Origin: Pyrococcus sp. ST04
GTDB taxonomy: Archaea; Methanobacteriota_B; Thermococci; Thermococcales; Thermococcaceae
Direction of reading: 5' to 3'
DNA length: 64,000 bases
Assembly (NCBI RefSeq): GCF_000263735.1
Contig: NC_017946.1
Location: forward strand, 971,348 to 1,035,347
The notes below the pieces were generated by a model. It saw nothing but the letters and a program-made list of their open reading frames with translations. It was not told the DNA's origin and ran no database searches. Made by a program: the position numbers and the translations under genes. Position 1 is the first letter of the stretch; every line of letters starts with the position of its first letter. This document shows positions 8,537 to 17,478 of the stretch, one piece after another.

Positions 8537-9427
8537 ATGCAGATAGTTATAGCGAGCGGTAAGGGTGGTGTTGGAAAGAGCAGTGTAACGGCTTCGCTGC
8601 TTTACCTTCTTAAGGATGAATACAAGCTGATAGCGGTTGATGCAGATGCAGAGGCTCCTAATCTTGGTCTTCTCCTTGGAGTGACGGAGTGGGAGGAGGA
8701 AAGAGAGCACATTGGAGCTAAGATTGCCAGAATAAACACTGAAACGTGCATAAGATGTGGGATATGCATGCAGAGATGCCCCTATGAGTGCATTTACATT
8801 GACGATGAGGGGAACTACGTTGTTAACGAACTTACCTGTGAAGGCTGTAATGTTTGTGGACTAGTATGCCCTGTCCCGGGGACAATAACTCTAGAACAAG
8901 TGAGGTCGGGGGTTATAAGGAAAGCAACCACAAAATATGGGTTCCCAATAATTTCAGCTCAGCTCGATGTGGGGAGGCCAGAGAGTGGAAAGCTGGTAAC
9001 TGAAGAGAAGGAGTGGGCAAAGCAGATAATGAAAGAACTTAACCTTGAGCATATGATAGTTGATTCCGCGGCTGGAATAGGATGTCAGGTTATAGCAAGT
9101 GTGGGAGGAGCCGATGTTGCAATATTGATAGCGGAGCCAACTCCAGCTTCTCTCAGTGACGTTCAAAGGGTATACAAGGTTGTTCAGCACTTCCATGAAC
9201 CCGCTTACCTTATAATAAACAAAGCTGATATAAATCCTGGATTCACAAAACTCAGGGAGTGGGCCGAGAGTGAGGGGATTCCAATACTCGGAGAGATTCC
9301 ATATGATTCTTCGATCCCAAAGAGCATGTCAATGCTTAAACCCTTTGTAGAGGCTTTTCCAGAATCAAAGGCCTCTTTAGCAATTAGGGAAATTGCTGAG
9401 AAGATCAAGGAAGAGGTCATCCAATGA
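8537..9427 (+). CDS. MinD/Mrp-family P-loop ATPase with 4Fe-4S ferredoxin insert (second copy)
   Basis: The 296-residue paralogue has Walker A SGKGGVGKSS at residues 6-15, cluster motifs CIRCGICMQRCPYECI near residue 72 and CEGCNVCGLVCPVPGTI near residue 100, and the conserved VDSAAGIGC switch near residue 175. The fold and cofactor pattern are the same as in the upstream gene, and both have GEIPY before the C-terminal helix. The two are separated by four bases with GGGGGTGAGGG as ribosome binding site. A paired arrangement suggests complex formation. A role in cluster delivery is inferred from the family, not shown. Confidence 0.86.
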   Translation: MQIVIASGKGGVGKSSVTASLLYLLKDEYKLIAVDADAEAPNLGLLLGVTEWEEEREHIGAKIARINTETCIRCGICMQRCPYECIYIDDEGNYVVNELTCEGCNVCGLVCPVPGTITLEQVRSGVIRKATTKYGFPIISAQLDVGRPESGKLVTEEKEWAKQIMKELNLEHMIVDSAAGIGCQVIASVGGADVAILIAEPTPASLSDVQRVYKVVQHFHEPAYLIINKADINPGFTKLREWAESEGIPILGEIPYDSSIPKSMSMLKPFVEAFPESKASLAIREIAEKIKEEVIQ

Positions 9428-9485
9428 CGCATTTCCCCAAACTTTTTAATATTATAACCTGTTAATATTCTTGGAGGTTCCAATA

Positions 9486-10439
9486 TTGAAGGAAGATTTG
9501 AGGGAATACATGAGAAAGGTTATAGAGAATCTTAAGAGCTTGCCTCCAAAAGATGTTCTCAGTTATGCAATCTTTAATGAGGAAGATGAAGCTGAATACT
9601 ATAGAAAATTGGCTGAACATGCTAGGAGAGAAAGTATAAGAGTCCTTTTCCTCCAGATGTCTGAAGAGAGCCTTCAACATAAAGAAAAGCTGTACAAGCT
9701 TTTTAAGAAACTTTATCCTAATGAAGAGCCTAGAAAAATTGAGGCTCCTCCAGTTGAAGTTGTCCCTTTATATCCAAAGTTTGAGACTGTTGAGGATTAC
9801 CTTGAGGCTCTTGAATACTGTATGAAGAGCGAGCTTTTTGCAAAAGATACCTATGAGATTCTAGCCCAGAAGGCAATAAATGAGGAGTCGAGAGTGATTT
9901 TCCTTCAACTGGCTGAAATGGAAAGAGATCACTATGAAAGGCTTAAAAAGGCATATGATTTGTTTACATCGTTGAAGTCAAGAAAAATGATGCCAGAATA
10001 CCTAAAACCTGGGGGATACCTTTTCTTTGATAAATTCAAGGCCAGATATACTTTTCTGGACTTAGTCTCCAATAATAGGGATGGATTTATATTCTCAAGA
10101 GATCCCCCGAACTTAATTAAAGAGTGGATGAAAAATGAAAACTTATCAATAACTTGGATAAGCACAGCGCCACTAAAGGGATCAGTTACTCCTCGTGCCT
10201 TTTTGGATTCTAAAGAGGATCTAATAGAGATCATGAAAAGGGGGAGAATGGTTTTCTTAGTTGAGAGTATTGAATTTATAATAGCTAAAGAGGGATTTAA
10301 AGAGACATTCGAGCTTATATCAGCCCTCAGAGATGTTGCAATAGTGTCTAACTCACATCTGCTTGTTCACTCTACCAGGGATACATTGAATGAGAGAGAA
10401 AAAGCGATTTTAGAAGCTGAACTGCAAGTTATCGAATAA
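9486..10439 (+). CDS. Rubrerythrin-like ferritin domain fused to DUF835
   Basis: The 317-residue protein joins two parts. Residues 1-155 form a four-helix ferritin-like domain with Glu/His iron-ligand motifs (NEEDEAEYYRKLAEHAR, EESLQHKEKLYKL, KSELFAKDTYEIL, EMERDHYERL). Residues about 170-317 match DUF835 (GYLFFDKFKARYTF, FIFSRDPPNLIKEWM, LVESIEFIIAKEGF). DUF835 is common in Thermococcales signalling-like proteins. A TTG at 9471 is in frame, but GGAGGTT (9473-9479) is correctly placed for the TTG at 9486. Its 3' end overlaps the convergent malic enzyme gene by 11 bases. The combination suggests redox or iron sensing; this is inference. Confidence 0.78.
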   Translation: MKEDLREYMRKVIENLKSLPPKDVLSYAIFNEEDEAEYYRKLAEHARRESIRVLFLQMSEESLQHKEKLYKLFKKLYPNEEPRKIEAPPVEVVPLYPKFETVEDYLEALEYCMKSELFAKDTYEILAQKAINEESRVIFLQLAEMERDHYERLKKAYDLFTSLKSRKMMPEYLKPGGYLFFDKFKARYTFLDLVSNNRDGFIFSRDPPNLIKEWMKNENLSITWISTAPLKGSVTPRAFLDSKEDLIEIMKRGRMVFLVESIEFIIAKEGFKETFELISALRDVAIVSNSHLLVHSTRDTLNEREKAILEAELQVIE

Positions 10440-11733
10440 ATTTCCTTTTTTCATTTAAAGGTTCAATGAACTCCTGATAGAACTCTCTGAGCCTTCTCGT
10501 ATGCTCTTCGACCCACTCTCCCTTCACTTTTCTCCTCGCAACTCCATCCTTAACTGCCTGCTCGGCAACTGCCCTTGCCTCTCTTGGATACACATCAGGA
10601 TGGAGAGGAGTCGGGATTATGTAGTCTTCATTAAGCTCATCATCCCCAACAACAGAAGCTATTGCCTCTGCTGCAGCTATGTTCATATTCATTGTTATAT
10701 CCCTCGCCCTAACATCTAGTGCTCCTCTAAATATACCAGGGAACCCTAAGACGTTGTTTATTTGATTAGGAAAATCACTCCTCCCAGTAGCAACGATCTT
10801 GGCCCCACCCTTCTTGGCTTCCTCAGGCATAATCTCCGGAATTGGATTCGCCATTGCAAACACTATTGCATCATCCGCCATCTTAGACACCATATCCCTC
10901 GTAACTATTCCTCCAACGCTGACCCCAATGAATACATCCGCACCCTCCATTGCCTTTGCTAAATCCCCCTGAATTCCATGAATGTTAAACCTGGCCACTT
11001 CCTCTTTGTATGGATTCATGTTTTCCTTTCTTCCCTCATATATTATTCCAGCCCTATCAACTAGCAGAATCTCCCGGACTCCAACGTGGTGAAGTAACTT
11101 GGCTATTGCAATTCCAGCGGCTCCTGCTCCGCTTATTGCAACTTTAATCTCTCTAAACTTCTTTCCAACGAGCTTCAGAGCATTTATTAGTCCAGCCAGC
11201 GTCACCACAGCAGTTCCGTGCTGATCGTCGTGAAAGACAGGGATTTCAAGTTCCTCTTTGAGTCTCCTTTCTATCTCAAAACACCTTGGGGCAGAAATGT
11301 CCTCGAGATTTATTCCTCCAAAGCCCTTTGAAATGAGCTTAACTGTCTCAACGATCTTCTCAACGTCCTTAGTATTTATGAGAATTGGAAACGCATCCAC
11401 ACCCGCCAATGCTTTAAAGAGAACACACTTTCCCTCCATCACTGGCATCCCTGCAAGAACTCCTATATCTCCAAGTCCCAAAATTGCTGAACCATCCGTT
11501 ACAACGGCCACAGTATTCGGAATTATCGTATACTCCTCATAACTTTCCCCACTAGCTATGGCCTTACAAGGCTCCGCAACCCCGGGCGTGTAAGCGAGGC
11601 TAAGGTCATAGAAATTTCTCAGGGGAACCTTGGGAATTACCTCAATTTTACCATTTCCAGGAAAATTGTTCCTATGATACTCCAATGCATCCTTGGGAAG
11701 CCTTCTTCTCTCTTCTTCGGTAATCTTCTCCAT
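10429..11733 (-). CDS. NAD(P)-dependent malic enzyme
   Basis: The 434-residue protein is a bacterial-type malic enzyme. It has SLAYTPGVAEPCKAIA near residue 50, VTDGSAILGLGDIG near residue 80, the catalytic KALAGVDAFPI, GGINLEDISAPRCFEIE, FHDDQHGTAVV, the Rossmann motif ISGAGAAGIAIAKLL and VFAMANPIPEI. It oxidatively decarboxylates malate to pyruvate. Start 11733 is chosen over 11787 because GGTG lies six bases upstream and the family begins near EERRRLPKDALEYH. It lies downstream of the symporter gene on the same strand (about 50 bases), so co-expression is possible. Cofactor preference cannot be read from sequence. Confidence 0.92.
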   Translation of the reverse strand: MEKITEEERRRLPKDALEYHRNNFPGNGKIEVIPKVPLRNFYDLSLAYTPGVAEPCKAIASGESYEEYTIIPNTVAVVTDGSAILGLGDIGVLAGMPVMEGKCVLFKALAGVDAFPILINTKDVEKIVETVKLISKGFGGINLEDISAPRCFEIERRLKEELEIPVFHDDQHGTAVVTLAGLINALKLVGKKFREIKVAISGAGAAGIAIAKLLHHVGVREILLVDRAGIIYEGRKENMNPYKEEVARFNIHGIQGDLAKAMEGADVFIGVSVGGIVTRDMVSKMADDAIVFAMANPIPEIMPEEAKKGGAKIVATGRSDFPNQINNVLGFPGIFRGALDVRARDITMNMNIAAAEAIASVVGDDELNEDYIIPTPLHPDVYPREARAVAEQAVKDGVARRKVKGEWVEEHTRRLREFYQEFIEPLNEKRKFIR

Positions 11734-11783
11734 CGGAGCACCCAAATTCAAAAAGAAAAGTGTGGAGAATAAAAAGATTTCTC

Positions 11784-13262
11784 TCACTCCATAGCTTTCA
11801 TGAGCTCATCAACGTTCTCAGGAGGTCTTGTGAGCAGGCTGACTATAATGGTTGCCAAAAGTGCAAATATGAATGCTGGGACAAGCTCGTATAGGCCGGT
11901 GACTTTCTTCAGATAGAGCTTCCAGACTATTGTCGTTATAGTTCCAACGATCATCCCAGCAACAACACCCCATTTAGTAGTCCTCTTCCAATAAAGCGAG
12001 AGCAGAAGTGTTGGACCTATCGAAGCTCCAAGTCCTCCCCAGGCAAAGAGGACGAACCAGAAGATTATGTCCTTTGCATAGTATGCAAGTATCGCTGCTA
12101 AGAATCCTATCACTAGAACCGTCAGTCTGCTAATCTTTAAGGCCGTCTTTTCATCGAGCTTTTCACCCTTCTTTATGACCTCCTGATAGAAGTCCTTAAC
12201 TACCGTTGAGGAGACTACAAGCAACTGAGAATCCGCGGTTGATAAGATTGCGGCAAAAATTCCTCCCATAAGGATTCCGTAGAGCAGAGGTCCAAAATAC
12301 TGGGCGCTGAGATATGGGTATATCATTTCAGCACTCTTATTTGGCAACATTTCAACGTTTGGAACAAGAGCCCTTCCAGCAAGACCGACGAAGACCGCAC
12401 CCCAAGCTAAAACTACGTTCCAGAAAGTTCCTATAACAGTCGACTGCCTGAGCCTCTCTGGGTCATTTATTGACATGTACCTGACTATTATGTGGGGCTG
12501 TCCGGGAGAACCGAGTCCGATTCCAAGGAAGCCTATAACTACTCCAGCTCCAAAGGCCCATGGATCAACGTACTTTGGATCGAGCTGGTGAAGTATATCA
12601 AGCACCGCTCCAACACCGCCAACCTTGGCCACGGCAACGACGGGCAGAACAGTAAGGCCGATTATCATTATAACGGCTCTAATGACATCATTATAAGCAA
12701 CTGCTATGAACCCTCCAAGCACCATGTAAACGACTATCATCAAAACTGCTATTATAAGGCCTGTAAAGAGGCTAATCCCGAGGGCAGCGCTCAGCGTCTT
12801 AGCACCAGCATTGAACTGTGCTCCAACGTATGATGTTAGGAATATCACTATTATTATAGAAACTACAAGCCTAACTATCTTACTACTATCCCTGAATCTT
12901 GCTTCAAAGTAGTCTGGGACGGTTATTGCGTTGAATCTCTCCGAAAACCTCCTTAGCCTCATTCCCATATACACGAACTGGAGCATTTCAACCGTTATGT
13001 ACCCAACTGCAGCCCAAACGGCCGTTACTCCCATCTTGTAAGCCATCCCGCTGAGGCCCAGAACCAGCCAGCTTGATCTCCCCGATGAAACTGCTGAAAG
13101 TGCCACCGTTATCTTGTCCATTGCCCTCCCGCCGACGAAGAAGTCTTCTTCAGTTTTGGTTCTCTTCATCACTAAGAAACCAACGAGTATGGGAAGCAGA
13201 AGAGTGAAGAGGAACGCTGTGAAAGCTACTGGATTCTTTAGCATTTCATAGGCTGAGCTCAT
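11784..13262 (-). CDS. Sodium:solute symporter (SSS family, PutP-like)
   Basis: The 492-residue protein has about 13 hydrophobic segments and SSS motifs: DFFVGGRAMDKITVALSAVSSGRSSW near residue 40, GLSGMAYKMG, YFEARF near residue 118 and GGIFAAILSTADSQLL near residue 335, the last being the signature around the sodium site. The best general match is the proline/sodium symporters. The start ATG overlaps the stop of a 33-codon membrane ORF by four bases, and a malic enzyme gene follows. The substrate may be proline or another organic acid or amino acid. Confidence 0.87.
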   Translation of the reverse strand: MSSAYEMLKNPVAFTAFLFTLLLPILVGFLVMKRTKTEEDFFVGGRAMDKITVALSAVSSGRSSWLVLGLSGMAYKMGVTAVWAAVGYITVEMLQFVYMGMRLRRFSERFNAITVPDYFEARFRDSSKIVRLVVSIIIVIFLTSYVGAQFNAGAKTLSAALGISLFTGLIIAVLMIVVYMVLGGFIAVAYNDVIRAVIMIIGLTVLPVVAVAKVGGVGAVLDILHQLDPKYVDPWAFGAGVVIGFLGIGLGSPGQPHIIVRYMSINDPERLRQSTVIGTFWNVVLAWGAVFVGLAGRALVPNVEMLPNKSAEMIYPYLSAQYFGPLLYGILMGGIFAAILSTADSQLLVVSSTVVKDFYQEVIKKGEKLDEKTALKISRLTVLVIGFLAAILAYYAKDIIFWFVLFAWGGLGASIGPTLLLSLYWKRTTKWGVVAGMIVGTITTIVWKLYLKKVTGLYELVPAFIFALLATIIVSLLTRPPENVDELMKAME

Positions 13263-13360
13263 ACTTTCACCTCCTTACCGGTTATGTAATAGATGGCTAT
13301 CGATGCCAACACTATCAACGTTGGTAGCACGAACAGCACAAACTTTGCCCATCCGTACAT
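13259..13360 (-). CDS. 33-residue single-span membrane protein, likely symporter small subunit
   Basis: The product begins MYGWAKFVLFVLPTLIVLA and has one hydrophobic span followed by a short basic tail (GKEVKV). GGAGGTG lies six bases before its ATG, the strongest ribosome binding site in the neighbourhood. Its TGA overlaps the symporter ATG (ATGA). Small accessory peptides encoded next to SSS symporters are known as a class. I assign this one by position, size and topology, not by a recognised motif. Confidence 0.7.
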   Translation of the reverse strand: MYGWAKFVLFVLPTLIVLASIAIYYITGKEVKV

Positions 13361-13506
13361 CAATTCACCTCCATAGACATTGAGCATCATATATGGAGAT
13401 TTTATGAATATAAACTTTACGAATGTAAAGGGTCAACCTAAAAATTTTAGGAGTATCTAACTACAGATATTTAAACACTACAACAAATATCGAAATGGTG
13501 GTCTTC

Positions 13507-14649
13507 ATGAAAGCAGTTAAGGCAACTCTGCTATATGATGGTCTCGGGAACGTCCAGAGGAATGTATATGTTGTTTTTGATAAGGAGATAGTGGAGATTA
13601 CAAAGGAGAAGCCAAAAGAGGCTGAAGTTGTTGCAGAAGGTGTAGTAACTCCTGCCTTCATAGACGGACACAGCCATATAGGGATGGATCGTTATGGAGA
13701 ACCATACAGGGAGGGAGAGGCTAACGAGGAAATGGATTCAGTTTTGCCCCTTGTTGATGCCCTTTACTCAATATACATGGATGACAAGGCATTCAAGCAC
13801 TCAATAGAATTCGGAGTTCTATACTCCTCAGTCCTCCCTGGTAGTGGAAACATAATAGGAGGAAAGGCTGTTTTCATAAAGAATTATGGCCGGGACATAG
13901 AGGAAGCATTCATGAAATATGTTGGTGTAAAGGCTGCTTTTGGCTACAACCCACGCTCAACCACGAATTGGAAGGGAACTAGACCAAGCACGAGAATGGG
14001 TGCGATAGGTATACTCCTTAACTGGCTGATAAAGACACAGAAAACAATGGCTCTGCTAGAGAAAGGAAAGAAAGAGCCAGAAGAAGTTGAACCAACAATT
14101 GAAGCCTTGATCCCAGTCCTTAAGGGAGAAGTTCCCTTAAGGGTTCATGTTCATAAGGAAGATGACATAGCGGCTCTCCTCATGATAAAAAGAAAATTTA
14201 ACCTGAAAATAACAATCGAGCATGCAGGAGATGTACACAGCAGAGAAACGTTTGAAAAGATAAAGAGGGAAGGGGTTCCAATAATCTACGGCCCATTTGA
14301 CTCACATCCATACAAAGTCGAGCTCAAGCATGAAGACTGGAAAAACGCAAGATACCTCCTTGAAGTCAAACCGCTTTTCGGCCTAATGAGTGACCACCCG
14401 GTAACGCTACAGGCCAACCTATATTTACAGCTGAGGCACTTCATAAGGCTTGGAATGAGTAAAGAAGAGGCAATAAAGATAATAACATACAACAACGCGA
14501 AGATTCTTGGAGTTGACGACAAGTTGGGAAGCATAGAGAAAGGAAAATGGGCCTCATTAGTGGTATGGAACGGAGACCCATTCTGCATGGAGAACTATCC
14601 GACACACGTCTTTGCCGAGGGTAAGCTCATCCACGAAGCCTCTTGGTGA
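13507..14649 (+). CDS. Amidohydrolase family protein
   Basis: The 380-residue protein has the metal-dependent hydrolase layout: TPAFIDGHSHIGMD (HxH) near residue 47, the RVHVHKEDD segment near residue 213, IEHAGD with the next metal His near residue 240, and MSDHPVTLQ with the catalytic Asp near residue 292. The late LGVDDKLGSIEKGKWASLVVW strand is the beta-sandwich return typical of imidazolonepropionase- and adenine deaminase-type amidohydrolases. Substrate is not apparent. GGTG six bases before 13507 selects this ATG over 13495. A box A (about 13469-13474) and a degenerate copy of the TTAGGT/ACCTAA palindrome (13428-13441) lie upstream. Confidence 0.82.
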   Translation: MKAVKATLLYDGLGNVQRNVYVVFDKEIVEITKEKPKEAEVVAEGVVTPAFIDGHSHIGMDRYGEPYREGEANEEMDSVLPLVDALYSIYMDDKAFKHSIEFGVLYSSVLPGSGNIIGGKAVFIKNYGRDIEEAFMKYVGVKAAFGYNPRSTTNWKGTRPSTRMGAIGILLNWLIKTQKTMALLEKGKKEPEEVEPTIEALIPVLKGEVPLRVHVHKEDDIAALLMIKRKFNLKITIEHAGDVHSRETFEKIKREGVPIIYGPFDSHPYKVELKHEDWKNARYLLEVKPLFGLMSDHPVTLQANLYLQLRHFIRLGMSKEEAIKIITYNNAKILGVDDKLGSIEKGKWASLVVWNGDPFCMENYPTHVFAEGKLIHEASW

Positions 14650-14651
14650 TC

Positions 14652-15770
14652 TTATCTCTTTTTTATCACATGGATGTCTCTAACTATCTTATGCTTCTCA
14701 TCCCTGTCAAGTACAGATTCCAAAACCTCAAATCCAAGCTCCTCGAGCCACGGTCTGTTTCTTCTGTAGATACCTCTTTCAGCGAGGTTAAAAGCTGGAA
14801 AAACAAACACCACTTTTCCTCCTCTCTTGAGAACATCCCCAAAACTTTCAAATGCTTGATAGTAAAGTCTATCAAGGTTCCTTGCAATTTTTACAGCTTC
14901 CTCCCTTGTGGGTTTAGCTTTGAGTGCTTTCCCCATATAAGGTTCCGTTATTATAGCCTCGAATCTAGTCCTGAAGCATTTCTTTAGTCTCCTAACGTCG
15001 CAAACCCTCAAGCTTGCCGAGTGTTTAATTCTAAACTCCCTTCTAAGCCACTCCACGTTTTTTCTAGCGTCCCTTATCCTATCCTCACTTATATCACTAC
15101 CATAAGCTGTTAACCCCTGAAGAAGGAGCTCCATAACAATAGTTCCCGTTCCGCAGAATGGATCAAGAACATTTCCTTTTCTAACCTCAGAAAGGTTAAC
15201 CATTATTCTAGCGAGCCTTGGAGGGATAGATATCGTTGGCCTCACCACTGGCCTTTCAACATCAATCTTCTTCAACTCAAAGGGATCGGTAATTCTAACC
15301 GTTTCTCCCACCAAGATTTTATCATCATTCATAAACAGAAAAACTACATCCTTGGTTTCTGGGAACCCCTTTAACACTAGCTCGCTTGGCATTGCATATA
15401 CTTTGGCTGGCTTAAAGAACTTACTCGAATCTTTCTCCTTGAAAACCTTCTTCACCGCAGACCCCAACTTCCGCCATAGCCTCCAGTCTTCTCTCCCGTA
15501 GAGGCTTACTGTGAAAAGCCTTGCATATTCAAGATTTTCTATTGCATCTATCCCCTCTCCAACTATCCTTACCAGCTTTAAGGAGCCACCTATAAATCTA
15601 AAGTATCTCTCGATATCTGTTTTTGCCTGAATTAAGACAAAGGACTTGTTTGGGCCAGATAGGTGCTCCTCAAGAATTCTAACTCCTAATCTAAACCTTC
15701 TTGAAAACGATCTAAGCTCAAGCAGGCTTAGCTCTGGATTCTTACCGAGGATTACGGCATACTTCTCCAT
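14652..15770 (-). CDS. THUMP-domain TRM11-family methyltransferase (tRNA guanine-10 N2 type)
   Basis: The 372-residue protein has an N-terminal ferredoxin-like/THUMP half (residues 1 to about 165) and a C-terminal Rossmann methyltransferase. VLDPFCGTGTIVMELLLQG (residues about 200-218) binds SAM, followed by GSDISEDRIRDARKNVEW. Archaeal Trm-G10 enzymes make N2-methyl- and dimethylguanosine at tRNA position 10. Motif IV here reads ITEPYMGK (about residue 277) instead of the usual DPPYG. The target base or catalytic details could therefore differ. The gene is convergent with the amidohydrolase, with two bases between them. Confidence 0.78.
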   Translation of the reverse strand: MEKYAVILGKNPELSLLELRSFSRRFRLGVRILEEHLSGPNKSFVLIQAKTDIERYFRFIGGSLKLVRIVGEGIDAIENLEYARLFTVSLYGREDWRLWRKLGSAVKKVFKEKDSSKFFKPAKVYAMPSELVLKGFPETKDVVFLFMNDDKILVGETVRITDPFELKKIDVERPVVRPTISIPPRLARIMVNLSEVRKGNVLDPFCGTGTIVMELLLQGLTAYGSDISEDRIRDARKNVEWLRREFRIKHSASLRVCDVRRLKKCFRTRFEAIITEPYMGKALKAKPTREEAVKIARNLDRLYYQAFESFGDVLKRGGKVVFVFPAFNLAERGIYRRNRPWLEELGFEVLESVLDRDEKHKIVRDIHVIKKR

Positions 15771-15832
15771 ACAAGATTGGGGCTGAAAGGTAAATATAAG
15801 AATTTTTCCTTCCCTTTGTTAGTTCTTTGCTC

Positions 15833-16837
15833 TTCTCAATACTACTAAGTTCTTCGGAAACGCACAACTGAGGCCGTGCATTTCTTCACCTACAACAACA
15901 CCAGCTTTCCATACTATTTAGTTCTTCGGAAACGGAGGGCTAACAATACTAAAATATGAGACGGATGAGGAAGTTGAGCTCTTTCCATACTACTAAGTTC
16001 TTCGGAAACTTGGTTGGAGGGAGCTTAGTAGGGCGTTTGTTGAGGGCTTTCCATACTACTAAGTTCTTCGGAAACCAAAACTACCCCTTACAAGCAAAGG
16101 TGGTGGTTGTGCTTTCCATACTATTTAGTTCTTCGGAAACTTCAGAATACTGTAAGAGGGACACCGAGATTGTCCTAAGGTTCGTCTTTCCATACTATTT
16201 AGTTCTTCGGAAACCCTTTCTTTGGGGGTGTTGTTGTGCAGGTGATTTTTCCCTTTCCATACTATTTAGTTCTTCGGAAACAAGTGATGACACCGGACGT
16301 TGAGCCACCCAACAACTTCTTTCCATACTATTTAGTTCTTCGGAAACTTGATGAGCTGGGGCCGGTAGGGGCCCCAGACAGCACTTTCCATACTATTTAG
16401 TTCTTCGGAAACAAGTTCTAGGTATGAAAGAGATTGCCTTGTCTGTTTGTCTGTTTCTTTCCATACTATTTAGTTCTTCGGAAACAAGGCCAGGGAGGTC
16501 GGGAAGCGCTTGATCGGCGGTCTTTCCATACTATTTAGTTCTTCGGAAACATGAGTTATATGAAGAGTTTAATGATTACATTCAAAAGCAAATCTTTCCA
16601 TACTATTTAGTTCTTCGGAAACTCTTCACTTCAACCCCAGAATACCTAACAAGGTCAGCTTTCCATACTATTTAGTTCTTCGGAAACCTAAATAGTATGG
16701 AAAGCACCAGGAGGCGGTAAACTCATAATCACTCGGCAACCCTTTCCATACTATTTAGTTCTTCGGAAACTGTAACCACATAGAATAGTAAAGTGAGCCT
16801 GGGCGTAACTTTCCATACTATTTAGTTCTTCGGAAAC
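15833..16837 (-). CRISPR. CRISPR array, 15 repeats and 14 spacers, transcribed leftward
   Basis: A 29-base repeat occurs 15 times, beginning at 15833, 15905, 15981, 16047, 16112, 16186, 16253, 16319, 16384, 16457, 16522, 16594, 16659, 16742 and 16809. On the plus strand it runs CTTTCCATACTATTTAG then TTCTTCGGAAAC. Spacers are 36-47 bases except one of 54 (16688-16741). The reverse complement ends in GGAAAG, the 3' end seen in Pyrococcus repeats that gives the crRNA 5' handle. The leftmost repeat is degenerate. Both facts place the leader on the right and transcription toward the left. Repeats 1, 3 and 4 carry ACTACTAAG instead of ACTATTTAG. No cas gene is in the window. Confidence 0.98.
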
Positions 16838-17440
16838 TTTGGGTTTTTTGGTTGTTTTCCTTCATTACTCCCTCCCCCAGGCTTAAATAATTTACCCCTT
16901 CAGGAAACCCGTGCTACTGCACTCTCTTTATAAACCCAACCCTAAAATGAAGAACTCACGAAAACCCTCACACTAACGAGTGGAGGATTGTGAATAGTTA
17001 AAACGAGAATTCAAGAAATCGAAGCATGTTAAAAATGAAAAAATTACCTAAAACCAAGAGAATTCAAAAACAATGCTTAACTAGACCTCCTAGACTATCC
17101 AATTTTGGGGCTTCTCGCCTTCACTCCCTAATTAGACTTATGAGAACCCCCAGTTTTCAAATGTGTTCAATTGGCGGGGAATTACTACTGGCGGGGTAAT
17201 CTGAAAACTAAACCCGTTTTCAGGGTCTTATTCTTGTCTTACTCTCCTATCATTGCTTGTTTTTTGAATCTTGACCCCGAGCAGTGCTTTAATCCTCGAG
17301 TATTAAATGCATTAACCCCAACTCTACAAATGAAAAAACCAGCATAACACAAAATAACACCAAACAAACAAAAAATAACACAAATATTAATTACTAATTC
17401 TATTCCTTTGCTCTTTCATCGAAACCTTTAAGGCCTTGAA
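16838..17440 (-). promoter_or_regulatory. CRISPR leader region, about 600 bases without genes
   Basis: The stretch between the newest repeat (16809-16837) and the next gene has no credible reading frame. It contains many short A/T tracts. It holds a TTTATAAA box (16927-16934) and an AAATTATTTAAG box (minus strand, about 16884-16895), either of which could drive array transcription toward the left. Pyrococcus leaders are long and carry both the promoter and the signals for spacer integration. The right end of the leader is not defined by sequence and is set before the promoter of the gene at 17479. Confidence 0.7.
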
Positions 17441-17478
17441 GTCATAACAAAAGTTCCGAAAATCAGAGGGGGGTTTTG

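Noticed and set aside
15833-17440. cas genes next to the CRISPR array
   Set aside because: None of the neighbouring proteins has a Cas motif; TnpB in the IS element is unrelated to this array.
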